A stretch of DNA of 32,269 bases. Source: Lachnospiraceae bacterium. GTDB taxonomy: Bacteria > Bacillota > Clostridia > Lachnospirales > Lachnospiraceae. The notes below the pieces were generated by a model. It had not been told where the DNA came from. It did not search any database and was given only the letters and a program-made list of their open reading frames with translations. The stretch spans positions 1-32,269 of the forward strand of contig JAGBMJ010000090.1 of assembly GCA_017634975.1 (NCBI GenBank). The letters run 5' to 3'. Positions 8,148 through 16,561 of the stretch are shown here, in pieces (the first letter of the stretch is position 1; the number at the start of each line of letters is the position of its first letter). A program made the position numbers and the translations under genes.

Positions 8148-9890
8148 TTAAATCACGCCCAGCGGAATTCCGATCCGCACGGTTGTCCCGACATCTTTTT
8201 CCGTTTCCAGTTCAAATTCCGCGTGGCCTTTACTGAACAGATGCAGCCGCAGATAAGCATTCATCATTCCCACGTGCCGGTTGCCATTCATGTTCTCCAC
8301 GCTGATATTGCGTATCCTCTCCCGGATCTCTTCGGCCTGTTTCTCATCGATACCGGTACCGGTATCCTCGATCTCCAGCCGCAGCCATCCCGCCTCCTTG
8401 TATGCGTTTACAAAGATCCAGCCGGGATTTGCCTTTCTCTCTACACCGTGCACACAGGCATTTTCCACAAATGTCACGATCGTAAGCTTTGGTATCGTAC
8501 ACTGCCTGCAGTCTGCCGGAATGGAAAACTTATAATTCAGACGGTCTCCGAAACGGTATTTCTGCAAAGTCAGATATGCGTCCACGAAATCCATCTCCCG
8601 CTGCAGAGGGATCATATCCTCGCCCCAGCTGACGTAGGTGCGCTCCATCAATGCAAGCTTTCCCACCATATCTGCCGTCTCGGTCTCGTTACGCACCAGA
8701 CTGTGCATACGTATGCTCTCCAGTGCGTTAAAGAGAAAATGCGGATTGATCTGACTGTGCAGTGCCAGCAGCTCCGCTTTCTGTTTGGCGATATTGATCT
8801 CCTGCTCACGCATCCTGCCTTTATAAACCGATTCGATCAGTTCGTTGATCCGCAGAGCCATCTTGTTATAGCTCTTCATCAGGCTGGTGATCTCATCGTC
8901 ACCCTCGATGCGTTCGATCACATCCAGTTCTTCCGACTCAACGTCTTCAAACTTGTGCTGCAGTTTCTCGATACGGATGGTGATGGACTTTTCGATCAGC
9001 TGCATCATCAAAATGGGAAGGAGCACATTCAGTATGATCAGTCCCACCAGTACACCGCTGTATTTTCCGAAATAATGCCAGAAATCCGTCTGCCTGGGTA
9101 CCGCATAGATCCAGTAACGGTTTCCGTACAGCTCGATCTCACGGGCATAGGCTTTTTCCCGGCTGAATGTGATCGGATTATAGGGATTCTGCGCCCTGCT
9201 GTCCTCACGGTTGGAGAGCAGCACCGTGTGACCGTCACATAAATAGACATCAAAATCCAGATCGAGTTTTGCAAGTGCATTCGCAAATCCGCTGTACCCC
9301 ATTTCGATCATCAGCATCTTTTCACAGCCTTTGATCGACATTCCGTCCATGGTCTGCATCCACAGGAGCTTTCGTTTCTGTGTACGGTCCGCTGCCGAAA
9401 TGGTGCCGTAATAAAACATCAGCATCGGTTCTTTCGGCGAATTCTGAAATTTCTGGTACCAGTCACTTTCCCTGGCCCTGGATAACTGATAAAAACCACC
9501 GCCGCTGATGACCGTATCATTGTCCGCATAAATATAGAGCTTCGCATCTTCAATGCCCAGATTCTGTCCAAAGAGAAGCTCCCGGCGCAGCTGATAAAAC
9601 CGCTCATAATACTTTAACGGCGTGGCATATTTTTCATTCAGAAAGTTTTCCACCACGGTACTGCTGACGATATTTGCCGCAATGGTGGTAGGATACAGAA
9701 GACGGCTCTGCAGGATATGCTCCACTTCCGAAGTGGCCTTTTCCTGCATATACCGCATATTATCCCTGTTGGCTCTGGTAATACTGGAAATGATGATCCC
9801 GTCCGTCAAAAACATCGGCAACAGGACACCCACAAAAAACAGAAGGTACAGTTTCTGCCTCAGTTTTAACCGGTTAAGATATGCCATCAT
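8148..9890 (-). CDS. yesM: Sensor histidine kinase, YesM type
   Basis: A 580-residue membrane kinase. Transmembrane segment 1 is at about residues 15-37, an extracellular sensor domain at about 38-275, and segment 2 at about 278-298. A HAMP-like linker precedes the His_kinase domain with LHSQINPHFLFNALESIR (His384). The ATP-binding part follows, with VENACVHG (Asn477) and the G box EDTGTGI (509-515). This is the classical YesM/LytS-type organisation, in which an extracytoplasmic oligosaccharide or binding-protein signal controls the YesN partner. Two consecutive ATG codons are possible starts, with GAAGGTAG upstream favouring the first. A strong terminator lies only 27 bases upstream and I see no clear promoter in that gap. 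Confidence 0.95.
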   Translation of the reverse strand: MMAYLNRLKLRQKLYLLFFVGVLLPMFLTDGIIISSITRANRDNMRYMQEKATSEVEHILQSRLLYPTTIAANIVSSTVVENFLNEKYATPLKYYERFYQLRRELLFGQNLGIEDAKLYIYADNDTVISGGGFYQLSRARESDWYQKFQNSPKEPMLMFYYGTISAADRTQKRKLLWMQTMDGMSIKGCEKMLMIEMGYSGFANALAKLDLDFDVYLCDGHTVLLSNREDSRAQNPYNPITFSREKAYAREIELYGNRYWIYAVPRQTDFWHYFGKYSGVLVGLIILNVLLPILMMQLIEKSITIRIEKLQHKFEDVESEELDVIERIEGDDEITSLMKSYNKMALRINELIESVYKGRMREQEINIAKQKAELLALHSQINPHFLFNALESIRMHSLVRNETETADMVGKLALMERTYVSWGEDMIPLQREMDFVDAYLTLQKYRFGDRLNYKFSIPADCRQCTIPKLTIVTFVENACVHGVERKANPGWIFVNAYKEAGWLRLEIEDTGTGIDEKQAEEIRERIRNISVENMNGNRHVGMMNAYLRLHLFSKGHAEFELETEKDVGTTVRIGIPLGVI

Positions 9891-9916
9891 TCCAACAAAC
9901 TACCTTCTTTCTTTGT

Positions 9917-9956
9917 TAAAAAACGGCTGCCGGCCCTTTACAGTTCCGACAGCCGC
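9917..9956 (-). terminator. Intrinsic terminator after the isomerase gene
   Basis: Minus-strand CGGCTGTCGG pairs with CCGGCAGCCG (one G-U), with a 12-base loop, followed by TTTTTT. It sits between the isomerase stop and the yesM start. The kinase/regulator pair would need readthrough or a promoter that I cannot identify. Confidence 0.9.
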
Positions 9957-9992
9957 AATGAATCCTTTAAATCCCTGCGTATAAGCGACTTC

Positions 9993-11483
9993 TTACTTGA
10001 ACGGATTCTCCGTCGGATACGGCAGGCTCTTCGGCTGGTTGTAGTTGATATCCTCTGCAGGAACACCGAGATACTTGAATACTTCGTACAATGCCTTACC
10101 GTAGTGACCGAATGCTACTGCACCGTGGTGCGGGTAGTTCTTCTCGATCAGTACGTGACGATAGAAGCGGCCCATCTCGTTGATCGCGAATACTGCGATA
10201 CCACCGAAGGAACGGGTAGCTACCGGAAGGATCTCGCCTTCTGCCACGTATGCACGGATCAGACCGTCAGCTGTGCTCTGCAGACGATAGAATGTGATCT
10301 CGCCCGGAGCGATATCGCCTTCCAGAGTTCCGTTGGTCACTTCTACCGGAAGTGCACGAGCCATAATCTTCTGGTTCTTCATCTCGCAGAATGCCATCTT
10401 CTTGGAGCAGGTATTGCCGCAGTGGAAGCCCATGAAGGTATCGCTGTGCTGATAATCGAACTTGCCCTTGATGGACTCGTTGTACATATCCTTCGGAACG
10501 GAGTTGTTGATATCCAGCAGGGTAACGATATCGTCGGATACACAGGTACCGATGAACTCGCTCAGGCAGCCGTAGATATCTACTTCACAGCTTACCGGGA
10601 TACCGCGGCCGGTCAGACGGCTGTTTACATAGCACGGTACGAAACCGAACTGTGTCTGGAATGCCGGCCAGCACTTGCCTGCGATCGCTACATATTTACG
10701 ATAGCCCTTGTGTGCCTCTACCCAGTCAAGCAGGGTCAGCTCATACTGAGCCAGCTTCGGCAGGATCTCGCTCTTCTTGTTGCCTGCGCCCAGCTCCTTC
10801 TCCATATCTGCAACAACGTCTGCGATACGGGGGTCGCCTGCGTGCTTGTTGAATGCTTCGAACAGATCCAGCTCGGAGTTCTCTTCGATCTCAACACCCA
10901 GGTTGTACAGCTGCTTGATCGGAGCGTTGCAAGCCAGGAAGTTCATCGGACGGGGACCAAAGGAGATGATCTTCAGGTCCGCCAGACTGATCAGGGTACG
11001 TGCGATCGGCAGGAATGCATTCAGCTCATCTGCCAGATCTTCTGCATCACCAACCGGATTCTCCGGGATATATGCTCTTACGTTACGGAGCTTCAGGTTG
11101 TAGCTTGCATTCAGCAGACCGCAGTATGCATCGCCACGATCATCCAGCAGGGAATCCTGTGTCTCTTCTGCTGCAGCTACGAACATCTTCGGGCCGTCAA
11201 AATGCTTTGCCAGCAGGGTCTCGGAGATTTCCGGACCAAAGTTGCCGAGGTATACGCACAGAGCGTTACAGCCGGCCTTCTTGATGTCCTCCAGAGCCTG
11301 TACCATGTGGATCTCGCTCTCTACGATGCAGATCGGGCACTCATAGATATCTGCTGCATCATACTTCTTAGCATAAGCAGCTACCAGTGCTTTTCTGCGG
11401 TTCACGGAGAGGCTCTCCGGGAAGCAGTCACGGCTGACTGCAACGATACCTAATTTTACTTTTGCGATGTTTTCCATTGCCAT
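9993..11483 (-). CDS. L-fucose/L-arabinose isomerase family protein (FucI-like aldose-ketose isomerase)
   Basis: A 496-residue cytoplasmic isomerase of the FucI/AraA superfamily. A metal-binding triad of the FucI type is visible: Glu300 in PVSCEVDIYG, Asp324 in LLDINNS and His354 in MGFHCGN. The N-terminal Rossmann-like part is present (VYLGNFGPE at 78-85). These Mn-dependent enzymes interconvert aldoses and 2-ketoses. Its position between an esterase-GH43 gene and the importer, downstream of xylulokinase, argues for a pentose substrate (L-arabinose or D-xylose) rather than fucose, but sequence alone does not decide. The start ATG has AGGAAGGT upstream. A second in-frame ATG two codons later is possible. 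Confidence 0.85.
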   Translation of the reverse strand: MAMENIAKVKLGIVAVSRDCFPESLSVNRRKALVAAYAKKYDAADIYECPICIVESEIHMVQALEDIKKAGCNALCVYLGNFGPEISETLLAKHFDGPKMFVAAAEETQDSLLDDRGDAYCGLLNASYNLKLRNVRAYIPENPVGDAEDLADELNAFLPIARTLISLADLKIISFGPRPMNFLACNAPIKQLYNLGVEIEENSELDLFEAFNKHAGDPRIADVVADMEKELGAGNKKSEILPKLAQYELTLLDWVEAHKGYRKYVAIAGKCWPAFQTQFGFVPCYVNSRLTGRGIPVSCEVDIYGCLSEFIGTCVSDDIVTLLDINNSVPKDMYNESIKGKFDYQHSDTFMGFHCGNTCSKKMAFCEMKNQKIMARALPVEVTNGTLEGDIAPGEITFYRLQSTADGLIRAYVAEGEILPVATRSFGGIAVFAINEMGRFYRHVLIEKNYPHHGAVAFGHYGKALYEVFKYLGVPAEDINYNQPKSLPYPTENPFK

Positions 11484-11538
11484 TGTGAAATTACCTTCCT
11501 TTCTTGGATAAAAATTTTAACATTTTTAGTATAGATCC

Positions 11539-11560
11539 AAGAAACGCCGTCGCGTTTCTT
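11539..11560. promoter_or_regulatory. Perfect 9-bp inverted repeat upstream of the isomerase gene
   Basis: AAGAAACGC and GCGTTTCTT are separated by four bases, between the stop of the esterase-GH43 gene and the isomerase start. On the minus strand it is followed by TTGGATC, not a U-tract, so it may be a weak terminator, a processing hairpin, or an operator for a LacI-type regulator (the AAACGC/GCGTTT core is suggestive). The role is unresolved. Confidence 0.5.
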
Positions 11561-11566
11561 TATACC

Positions 11567-14365
11567 TCAAAGTGATCCGTGCAGAAATTCAAAGCACCGG
11601 ATCCCGCCTGTACCATCCCCGCGGAACGTGAGATACAGATCCTGTACACCGTCCGGTATGGAGAGCTTCGTTTCACAGACCGTCCAGACATTTGCATTGT
11701 CCGTCCGGATCGTGCCGAGTACCGGGCCGTCCCAGGCCGTGCGGATCTCAAATACGCCACGCAGATAACCGATCATCTGAATACGCAGTCCGGTCACGTC
11801 CTTGCAGTCAAAGCTGCGATAGCCCATGGTCGCACCGTCACACAGATGCGCGACATAGCTCTCTGCCCCGAAACCGTCTGCACGATCCTGGATGATCCGC
11901 GGTGCTGCCTGGTCTCCCACGTACATATCATGCTTGTCCGTAAACAGATGACAACAGATGGATGCCGGATATTCCCCCGCATCCGAAAGCGGACCGCCGT
12001 TCAGACCACAGGAGCTTAAGCGTGCCTGCGGGATGCTGTCGTCCGCAGCAAAGCAAATCTCCTCGGCACATGCCTGTCTGGAATACCAGTTGGCATTTGT
12101 GTGCCTATGATAAAAAATATACCATTTTCCGTTGATTTCTTCAATACTTCCGTGATTATTTGCGCCGTACGCCATCGCCAGATCTGCCGGCTTTCCTTCG
12201 GCTATGCCTTTATCACAGTTGCTGATGATCACGCCACCGTAGGTATACGGTCCCTCCGGGCTGTCCGAAGTCGCATAGCACAGTTCGTGCATCACCTCGG
12301 AAGAATAGACGAAGTAGTACTTTCCGTTACGCTTACGAATGGACGGAGCCTCAAAGAATGCATGCCCTTCGAATGCAGTTCCTTCCGAATAGCACTTGCC
12401 CGGTGCCACAAACTGCGGTGCTTTTTTGACCGTGAGCATATCGCTCTCCAAAACCGTCAGCATCGCGCCATGGCGGCTTTTATCCGTCTGTCCGCAGAAA
12501 CCGGTAAAGAGATAAAGCTGTCCGTTCTCGAACAATACGCCCGGATCGAACTGCGGCTCGTCGCCTTCCTTATTGCCCAGCAGCGTACCGTCGGGATATG
12601 CGACATTACCAAGATATTCATATTTTCCGGCCGGGGTGTCGCATACGGCTACGGATACCACATTGACTTTATCCAGTACATAGTACAGATAATAGCGTCC
12701 GTCCGCCCCCTGCGTCACATCCGGCGCATACAGACACATATGTCCGTCCGCATTGAGCGGATCCTGTGTCTTGCGATAGATCACGCCTTCATAGCGCCAG
12801 TCTTTCAGATCATATACCGGCGCCGACCAGCATACATAATCATTCAAACAGAAGGTTTCGCCGTTAAAGCGGTCGTGCGAGCCGTAGACATACACCCGGT
12901 CGCCGAACACATGCGGCTCACCGTCCGGAACATATTCCCAGGCCGGCATATACGGGTTATACACCTGCTTTGGCCGGTTGATCTCCACGCCGGGAACGGC
13001 ACCTTCACTGACAAAATTCATTTCATTCGGTTCCGCTGCATTGTAGGTTTTCCAAAGCGGCATCGCCGATCCGTCCGCATCCGCCCCATTCGGATCTCCG
13101 GTCTTGACGAAATTGGCCACGTAATTTGCCATCTTTCTCGCCAGATCATAGTGATATCCTTCCAGCGGGCGCCAGCACTTCATCAGCGTCTCAAAGAAAA
13201 ACCACAGATCTACGGAATGGAAACATCCCGGGCGGTCATCACCGGGCATTTCCGGTCCGAAACGATAATAGAACAGTTTCCGGTCCGGATCCTTTTCCAT
13301 GGCCTCGCGGAACGTATTCTTTACGGATCGCTCAACGGTATTTACGCCTCCCACGATGAACTCATCGGTCGTATTTCCGCTGATCACCGGTACTTTCGCA
13401 CAGTCCCCGTTGATAAAACGGTTCACGGGATCGCCCACGCAGAACTTCCCGTCCTCGATCCCCACGAACATCCCCCTGGTGTCGCGGTATTTCGCATATT
13501 TATCACGGATCACATACGGATCCAGTGCACGTGCTTCCTCCAGATTTTTCACACCCAGAAATTCAAAGAAGTCTGAGCCCTTTTTCTCTGCTTTTTCCAG
13601 AGTTGCCGGTGTAAAAAGGTCGATATCCGGAGCCCCCGGCAAAAGGCTCGCGTGTTCCATCTCTTCTTTGGTAAAACGGATGATGCCGCTGTAGATCAGC
13701 GCACCTTTGATCAGACCAAAGTTCTGCTCACAGGTCAGCTGATTCATCACACTGGCACCGCCGGCCGACTGTCCGGCGATCGTGATACGATCCGGGTCTC
13801 CGCCGAAAGCTGCGATATTTCTCGCTACCCAGCGCAGTCCCGCCTGCTGGTCCAAAAAGCCGAAGTTTCCCGGTGCCTCCGGCGCTTCCGCCGTGATCTC
13901 CGGATGAGACAAAAAGCCGAACGCTCCGAGACGGTAATTCACACTTACCACGATGATCCCGCGGGAAGCCAGACGCTCGCCGTCAAACTCCATCTCTGCG
14001 GTATAGCCCCACTGGAATCCGCCGCCGAAATACCATACCAGTACCGGCAGCTTCTCATCCGTCTTCTTTGCCGGTGTCCAGACATTCAGATACAGACAGT
14101 CTTCCCCCATCGGGATGTCCGGATCCACATGCCATTCCTTACAGTAGACATCGGTTCCGAGCCCCGGTGTATCCTGTACCGAGATCGGTCCGAACGCAAA
14201 ACAATCCCGTACACCTTCCCAGCTCTCACAGGGCTGCGGTGCACGCCATCGGTTCTTTCCTACCGGCGGTGCCGCAAACGGGATTCCTTTAAATACCGTG
14301 ATCCGAGGGTCGTTGCCCGGCAGACCTTTTACTTTACCATTCTCTGTTTGTGCGATCCTTAACAT
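11567..14365 (-). CDS. Bifunctional carboxylesterase type B - GH43 glycosidase fusion with CBM6-like tail
   Basis: A 932-residue protein without signal peptide, so cytoplasmic. Residues about 1-465 are a complete type-B carboxylesterase: FKGIPFAAPPVG near the N-terminus, oxyanion FGGGFQWG (113-120), nucleophile Ser200 in GQSAGG, Glu335 in GNTTDEF and His383 in FHS. Residues about 470-790 are a GH43 beta-propeller starting NPYMPAWEYVPDGEP. Candidate catalytic residues are Asp481, Asp549 in YAPDVTQG and Glu672 in FFEAPSIRK, plus His738. The last 110 residues resemble a CBM6-type beta-sandwich. It probably removes acetyl or feruloyl esters together with arabinosyl or xylosyl groups from imported oligosaccharides. 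I chose the ATG at 14363-14365, which has AGGGGG just upstream. The longer reading would start inside a terminator hairpin and has no ribosome binding site. Confidence 0.9.
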   Translation of the reverse strand: MLRIAQTENGKVKGLPGNDPRITVFKGIPFAAPPVGKNRWRAPQPCESWEGVRDCFAFGPISVQDTPGLGTDVYCKEWHVDPDIPMGEDCLYLNVWTPAKKTDEKLPVLVWYFGGGFQWGYTAEMEFDGERLASRGIIVVSVNYRLGAFGFLSHPEITAEAPEAPGNFGFLDQQAGLRWVARNIAAFGGDPDRITIAGQSAGGASVMNQLTCEQNFGLIKGALIYSGIIRFTKEEMEHASLLPGAPDIDLFTPATLEKAEKKGSDFFEFLGVKNLEEARALDPYVIRDKYAKYRDTRGMFVGIEDGKFCVGDPVNRFINGDCAKVPVISGNTTDEFIVGGVNTVERSVKNTFREAMEKDPDRKLFYYRFGPEMPGDDRPGCFHSVDLWFFFETLMKCWRPLEGYHYDLARKMANYVANFVKTGDPNGADADGSAMPLWKTYNAAEPNEMNFVSEGAVPGVEINRPKQVYNPYMPAWEYVPDGEPHVFGDRVYVYGSHDRFNGETFCLNDYVCWSAPVYDLKDWRYEGVIYRKTQDPLNADGHMCLYAPDVTQGADGRYYLYYVLDKVNVVSVAVCDTPAGKYEYLGNVAYPDGTLLGNKEGDEPQFDPGVLFENGQLYLFTGFCGQTDKSRHGAMLTVLESDMLTVKKAPQFVAPGKCYSEGTAFEGHAFFEAPSIRKRNGKYYFVYSSEVMHELCYATSDSPEGPYTYGGVIISNCDKGIAEGKPADLAMAYGANNHGSIEEINGKWYIFYHRHTNANWYSRQACAEEICFAADDSIPQARLSSCGLNGGPLSDAGEYPASICCHLFTDKHDMYVGDQAAPRIIQDRADGFGAESYVAHLCDGATMGYRSFDCKDVTGLRIQMIGYLRGVFEIRTAWDGPVLGTIRTDNANVWTVCETKLSIPDGVQDLYLTFRGDGTGGIRCFEFLHGSL

Positions 14366-14389
14366 ATTTCCCCCTATATCCCCATAGGT

Positions 14390-14423
14390 AAAAAAATTGG
14401 CTTCCCCTTGAGGGGAAGTCAAT
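14390..14423 (-). terminator. Intrinsic terminator between xylulokinase and esterase-GH43 genes
   Basis: Minus-strand ATTGACTTCCCC, loop TCAA and GGGGAAGCCAAT form a 12-bp stem with one G-U pair, followed directly by seven T. It lies only 17 bases after the xylulokinase stop and 24 bases before the esterase-GH43 start, so it should end or attenuate the kinase transcript inside an otherwise co-directional operon. Confidence 0.92.
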
Positions 14424-14439
14424 TTGCTCATAAATAAAA

Positions 14440-15909
14440 TTACAGCTGCGGATAGATCGGCTTGAGTGCCGGATAGATCTTCTTGAAGGACTGGTAACGC
14501 TCTTCGTAACGCTCTGCCAGTTCCTTCTCGGGTTCTACGGTACCGATCACCTTTACGATCTTTGCTGCAGCTTCTTCTACGGATGCAAAATGTCCGCAGC
14601 CGACCGCTGCCAGCATAGCGCCGCCCAGCGCCGGACCTTCCTCACTCTCAATCGAGTCTACGGAAATATTGAATACGTTTGCCATGATCTTTCTCCACAG
14701 CGGGCTCTTTGCACCGCCGCCGCAGATCTTGGTACGCGGGATCACGATACCGGATGCCTTTGCCACTTCAAAGGAATCACGCAGACCGAATGCCACGCCT
14801 TCATAAACCGCCTGCAGCATATCTGCACGGCTGGTATCCATACTCATACCGACAAATGCGCCTCTTGCCTGCGGATCGTTGTGCGGGGAACGCTCGCCCA
14901 TCAGATACGGCAGGAAATATACGTGATTGTTGCCCAGTTCCTTGATCTCGGCCTGTGCTGCTGCAAAATCCTTATCTCTCTGGATATCGCCCATCCACCA
15001 CTGGTTGCAGGATGCTGCGGAAAGCATGCAGCCCATCAGGTGATATTTACCGTTTGCATGGGCAAAGGAATGCAGAGCATTCTGCGGATCCACGGAATAC
15101 TTATTCGAAGAGATAAAGATCGTTCCGCTGGTTCCCAGGGAAATGTTGCAGTCGCCGTCGCCAACCGTACCGGTACCGATCGCTGCTGCTGCATTGTCGC
15201 CGGCACCTGCGATCACCTTGACGTCTGCAGACAGCCCCAGTTCTGCTGCCACATCGTTCTTCAGTGTGCCGATCACCTCATAGCTTTCAAAGATCTGTGC
15301 CAGCCACTCCTTCTTTACGCTGCAGATCTCACACATCTTCTCGGACCATTTACGGTTCTTTACATCAAACAAAAGCATACCGGAAGCATCGGATACGTCC
15401 GTAGCATGTACGCCGCTCAAACGATATGCCAGATAATCCTTCGGCAGCATGATCTTTGCGATCTTTGCGAAGTTCTCCGGCTCATTTTCCTTCATCCACA
15501 GCACCTTCGGTGCGGTGAATCCTGCAAATGCGATGTTACCGGTCTCATCAGACAGGACATTCCGTCCGATCGTGCCGTTTAAGTACTCGCACTCTTTCAT
15601 GGTACGGCCGTCATTCCACAGGATCGCCGGACGTACCACCTGATCCTGTGCATCCAGGCAGACCAGACCATGCATCTGACCGCCGAAGCTGATGCCCTTT
15701 ACCCTATCTTCATTTCCTGCGATGAGTTCTTTCAGACCGGCCACGGACTGTGCATACCAGTCTTCCGGATTCTGCTCGGACCAGCCGGGCTTCGGGAAAC
15801 TGATGGGATATTCCTTTGAAACCGTGCGAACAATGTGACCGTTCTCATCCATAAGAATGAGTTTTACTGACGAGGTACCAAGATCGATACCGACAAAACC
15901 TGCTTCCAT
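14440..15909 (-). CDS. xylB: Xylulokinase (FGGY family)
   Basis: A 489-residue cytoplasmic kinase that phosphorylates D-xylulose to D-xylulose 5-phosphate with ATP, feeding the pentose phosphate pathway. The N-terminal phosphate-binding GIDLGTSSVK, the substrate motif GQMHGLV (77-83, diagnostic of xylulokinase within FGGY), RPAILWNDGRT, catalytic Asp238 in GAGDN, and the C-terminal GGGAKSPLWRKIMANVF are all present. The length is normal. I chose the ATG at 15907-15909 because AGGAGG precedes it by seven bases. The longer open frame has no ribosome binding site. A cre-like palindrome lies 54-69 bases upstream, suggesting carbon catabolite control. It is the first gene of the sugar-catabolic block. 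Confidence 0.95.
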   Translation of the reverse strand: MEAGFVGIDLGTSSVKLILMDENGHIVRTVSKEYPISFPKPGWSEQNPEDWYAQSVAGLKELIAGNEDRVKGISFGGQMHGLVCLDAQDQVVRPAILWNDGRTMKECEYLNGTIGRNVLSDETGNIAFAGFTAPKVLWMKENEPENFAKIAKIMLPKDYLAYRLSGVHATDVSDASGMLLFDVKNRKWSEKMCEICSVKKEWLAQIFESYEVIGTLKNDVAAELGLSADVKVIAGAGDNAAAAIGTGTVGDGDCNISLGTSGTIFISSNKYSVDPQNALHSFAHANGKYHLMGCMLSAASCNQWWMGDIQRDKDFAAAQAEIKELGNNHVYFLPYLMGERSPHNDPQARGAFVGMSMDTSRADMLQAVYEGVAFGLRDSFEVAKASGIVIPRTKICGGGAKSPLWRKIMANVFNISVDSIESEEGPALGGAMLAAVGCGHFASVEEAAAKIVKVIGTVEPEKELAERYEERYQSFKKIYPALKPIYPQL

Positions 15910-15962
15910 GATAGATCCTCCTGCTATTTTTATAGATAAAAACAATTAGATTGATTTTAACA

Positions 15963-15978
15963 TGGAAAGCGTTTTCCA
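15963..15978. promoter_or_regulatory. cre-like operator (CcpA/LacI-family site) before xylB
   Basis: TGGAAAGCGTTTTCCA is a near-perfect palindrome matching the catabolite-responsive element pattern TGnAAnCGnTnnCA with an expanded spacing common for LacI/GalR regulators in Clostridia. It lies 54-69 bases upstream of the xylB start codon, where binding would block initiation or elongation. Whether CcpA or a local LacI-type regulator binds is not known. Confidence 0.7.
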
Positions 15979-16044
15979 ACACCCCATAAAAATATACAAG
16001 AATACCCGAATTTTTTTGAATACATTTTTGGAAATACCAAGAAA

Positions 16045-16081
16045 CCAAAAAACCTGCAACCGGTCACAACGATTGCAGGTT
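16045..16081 (-). terminator. Intrinsic terminator after the ACT-domain gene
   Basis: Minus-strand AACCTGCAA and TTGCAGGTT form a perfect 9-bp stem around a 13-base loop, followed by TTTTTTGG. It closes the iorA-iorB-paaK-ACT operon. Confidence 0.88.
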
Positions 16082-16108
16082 CTGTTAAACTTTTGATGAT
16101 TTAAGTCA

Positions 16109-16543
16109 TTACAGCTTTGCGATATCTTCCTGGGTGAGGACACGGATACCTGCCCGGGTCAGCGCTGCCTCGGCGGTCTTGTGATCGCTTACGCGGAAGA
16201 CCGTGTATGCCTTGTCCAGTGAACTCTCGGAAGAAAGTGCGTAGAGATACTCCAGATTGATGGCATTCTCCGCAAATACTTTCAGGATCCGGTTCAAGCC
16301 ACCCGGCTGATCCGGCATCTCCACGACCACTACGCTGGTCAGCTTGTTGATATAGCCGGCGTCCTTCAGAACTGTGGTGGTCTCGTATACATCATCCACG
16401 ATGATGCGCACGATACCGAAACCGTCGGTCTCTGCCAGAGAAAGTGCACGCATATTGATCTTGTTTGCTGCCAGCACATCCGTCATCTCGCACATCTTGC
16501 CCGGCTTGTTTTCCAGAAAGATTGATACCTGTTTTACGCCCAT
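16109..16543 (-). CDS. Tandem ACT-domain protein
   Basis: 144 residues forming two ACT domains (about 3-70 and 70-140). The N-terminal VSIFLENKPGKM is a typical amino-acid-binding ACT start, and the second unit contains MPDQPGGLNRILKVF. ACT domains sense small ligands, often amino acids. Free-standing two-ACT proteins are commonly encoded directly after PaaK-type ligases in anaerobes, as here (18 bases apart), and may adjust ligase or oxidoreductase activity to aromatic amino acid levels. That role is inferred from context. The ribosome binding site is AAGGAGGGG. It is the last gene of its operon. Confidence 0.92.
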   Translation of the reverse strand: MGVKQVSIFLENKPGKMCEMTDVLAANKINMRALSLAETDGFGIVRIIVDDVYETTTVLKDAGYINKLTSVVVVEMPDQPGGLNRILKVFAENAINLEYLYALSSESSLDKAYTVFRVSDHKTAEAALTRAGIRVLTQEDIAKL

Positions 16544-16561
16544 AAGTAACCCCTCCTTATA

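Noticed and set aside
10104-11453. A 449-codon plus-strand open frame opposite the isomerase gene
   Set aside because: It is a shadow of the well-supported minus-strand isomerase, has a Cys/His/Gln-rich composition unlike real proteins, and no ribosome binding site.
12101-13576. A 491-codon plus-strand open frame opposite the esterase-GH43 gene
   Set aside because: It is a mirror frame of a gene with intact esterase and GH43 motifs, with no start signal.
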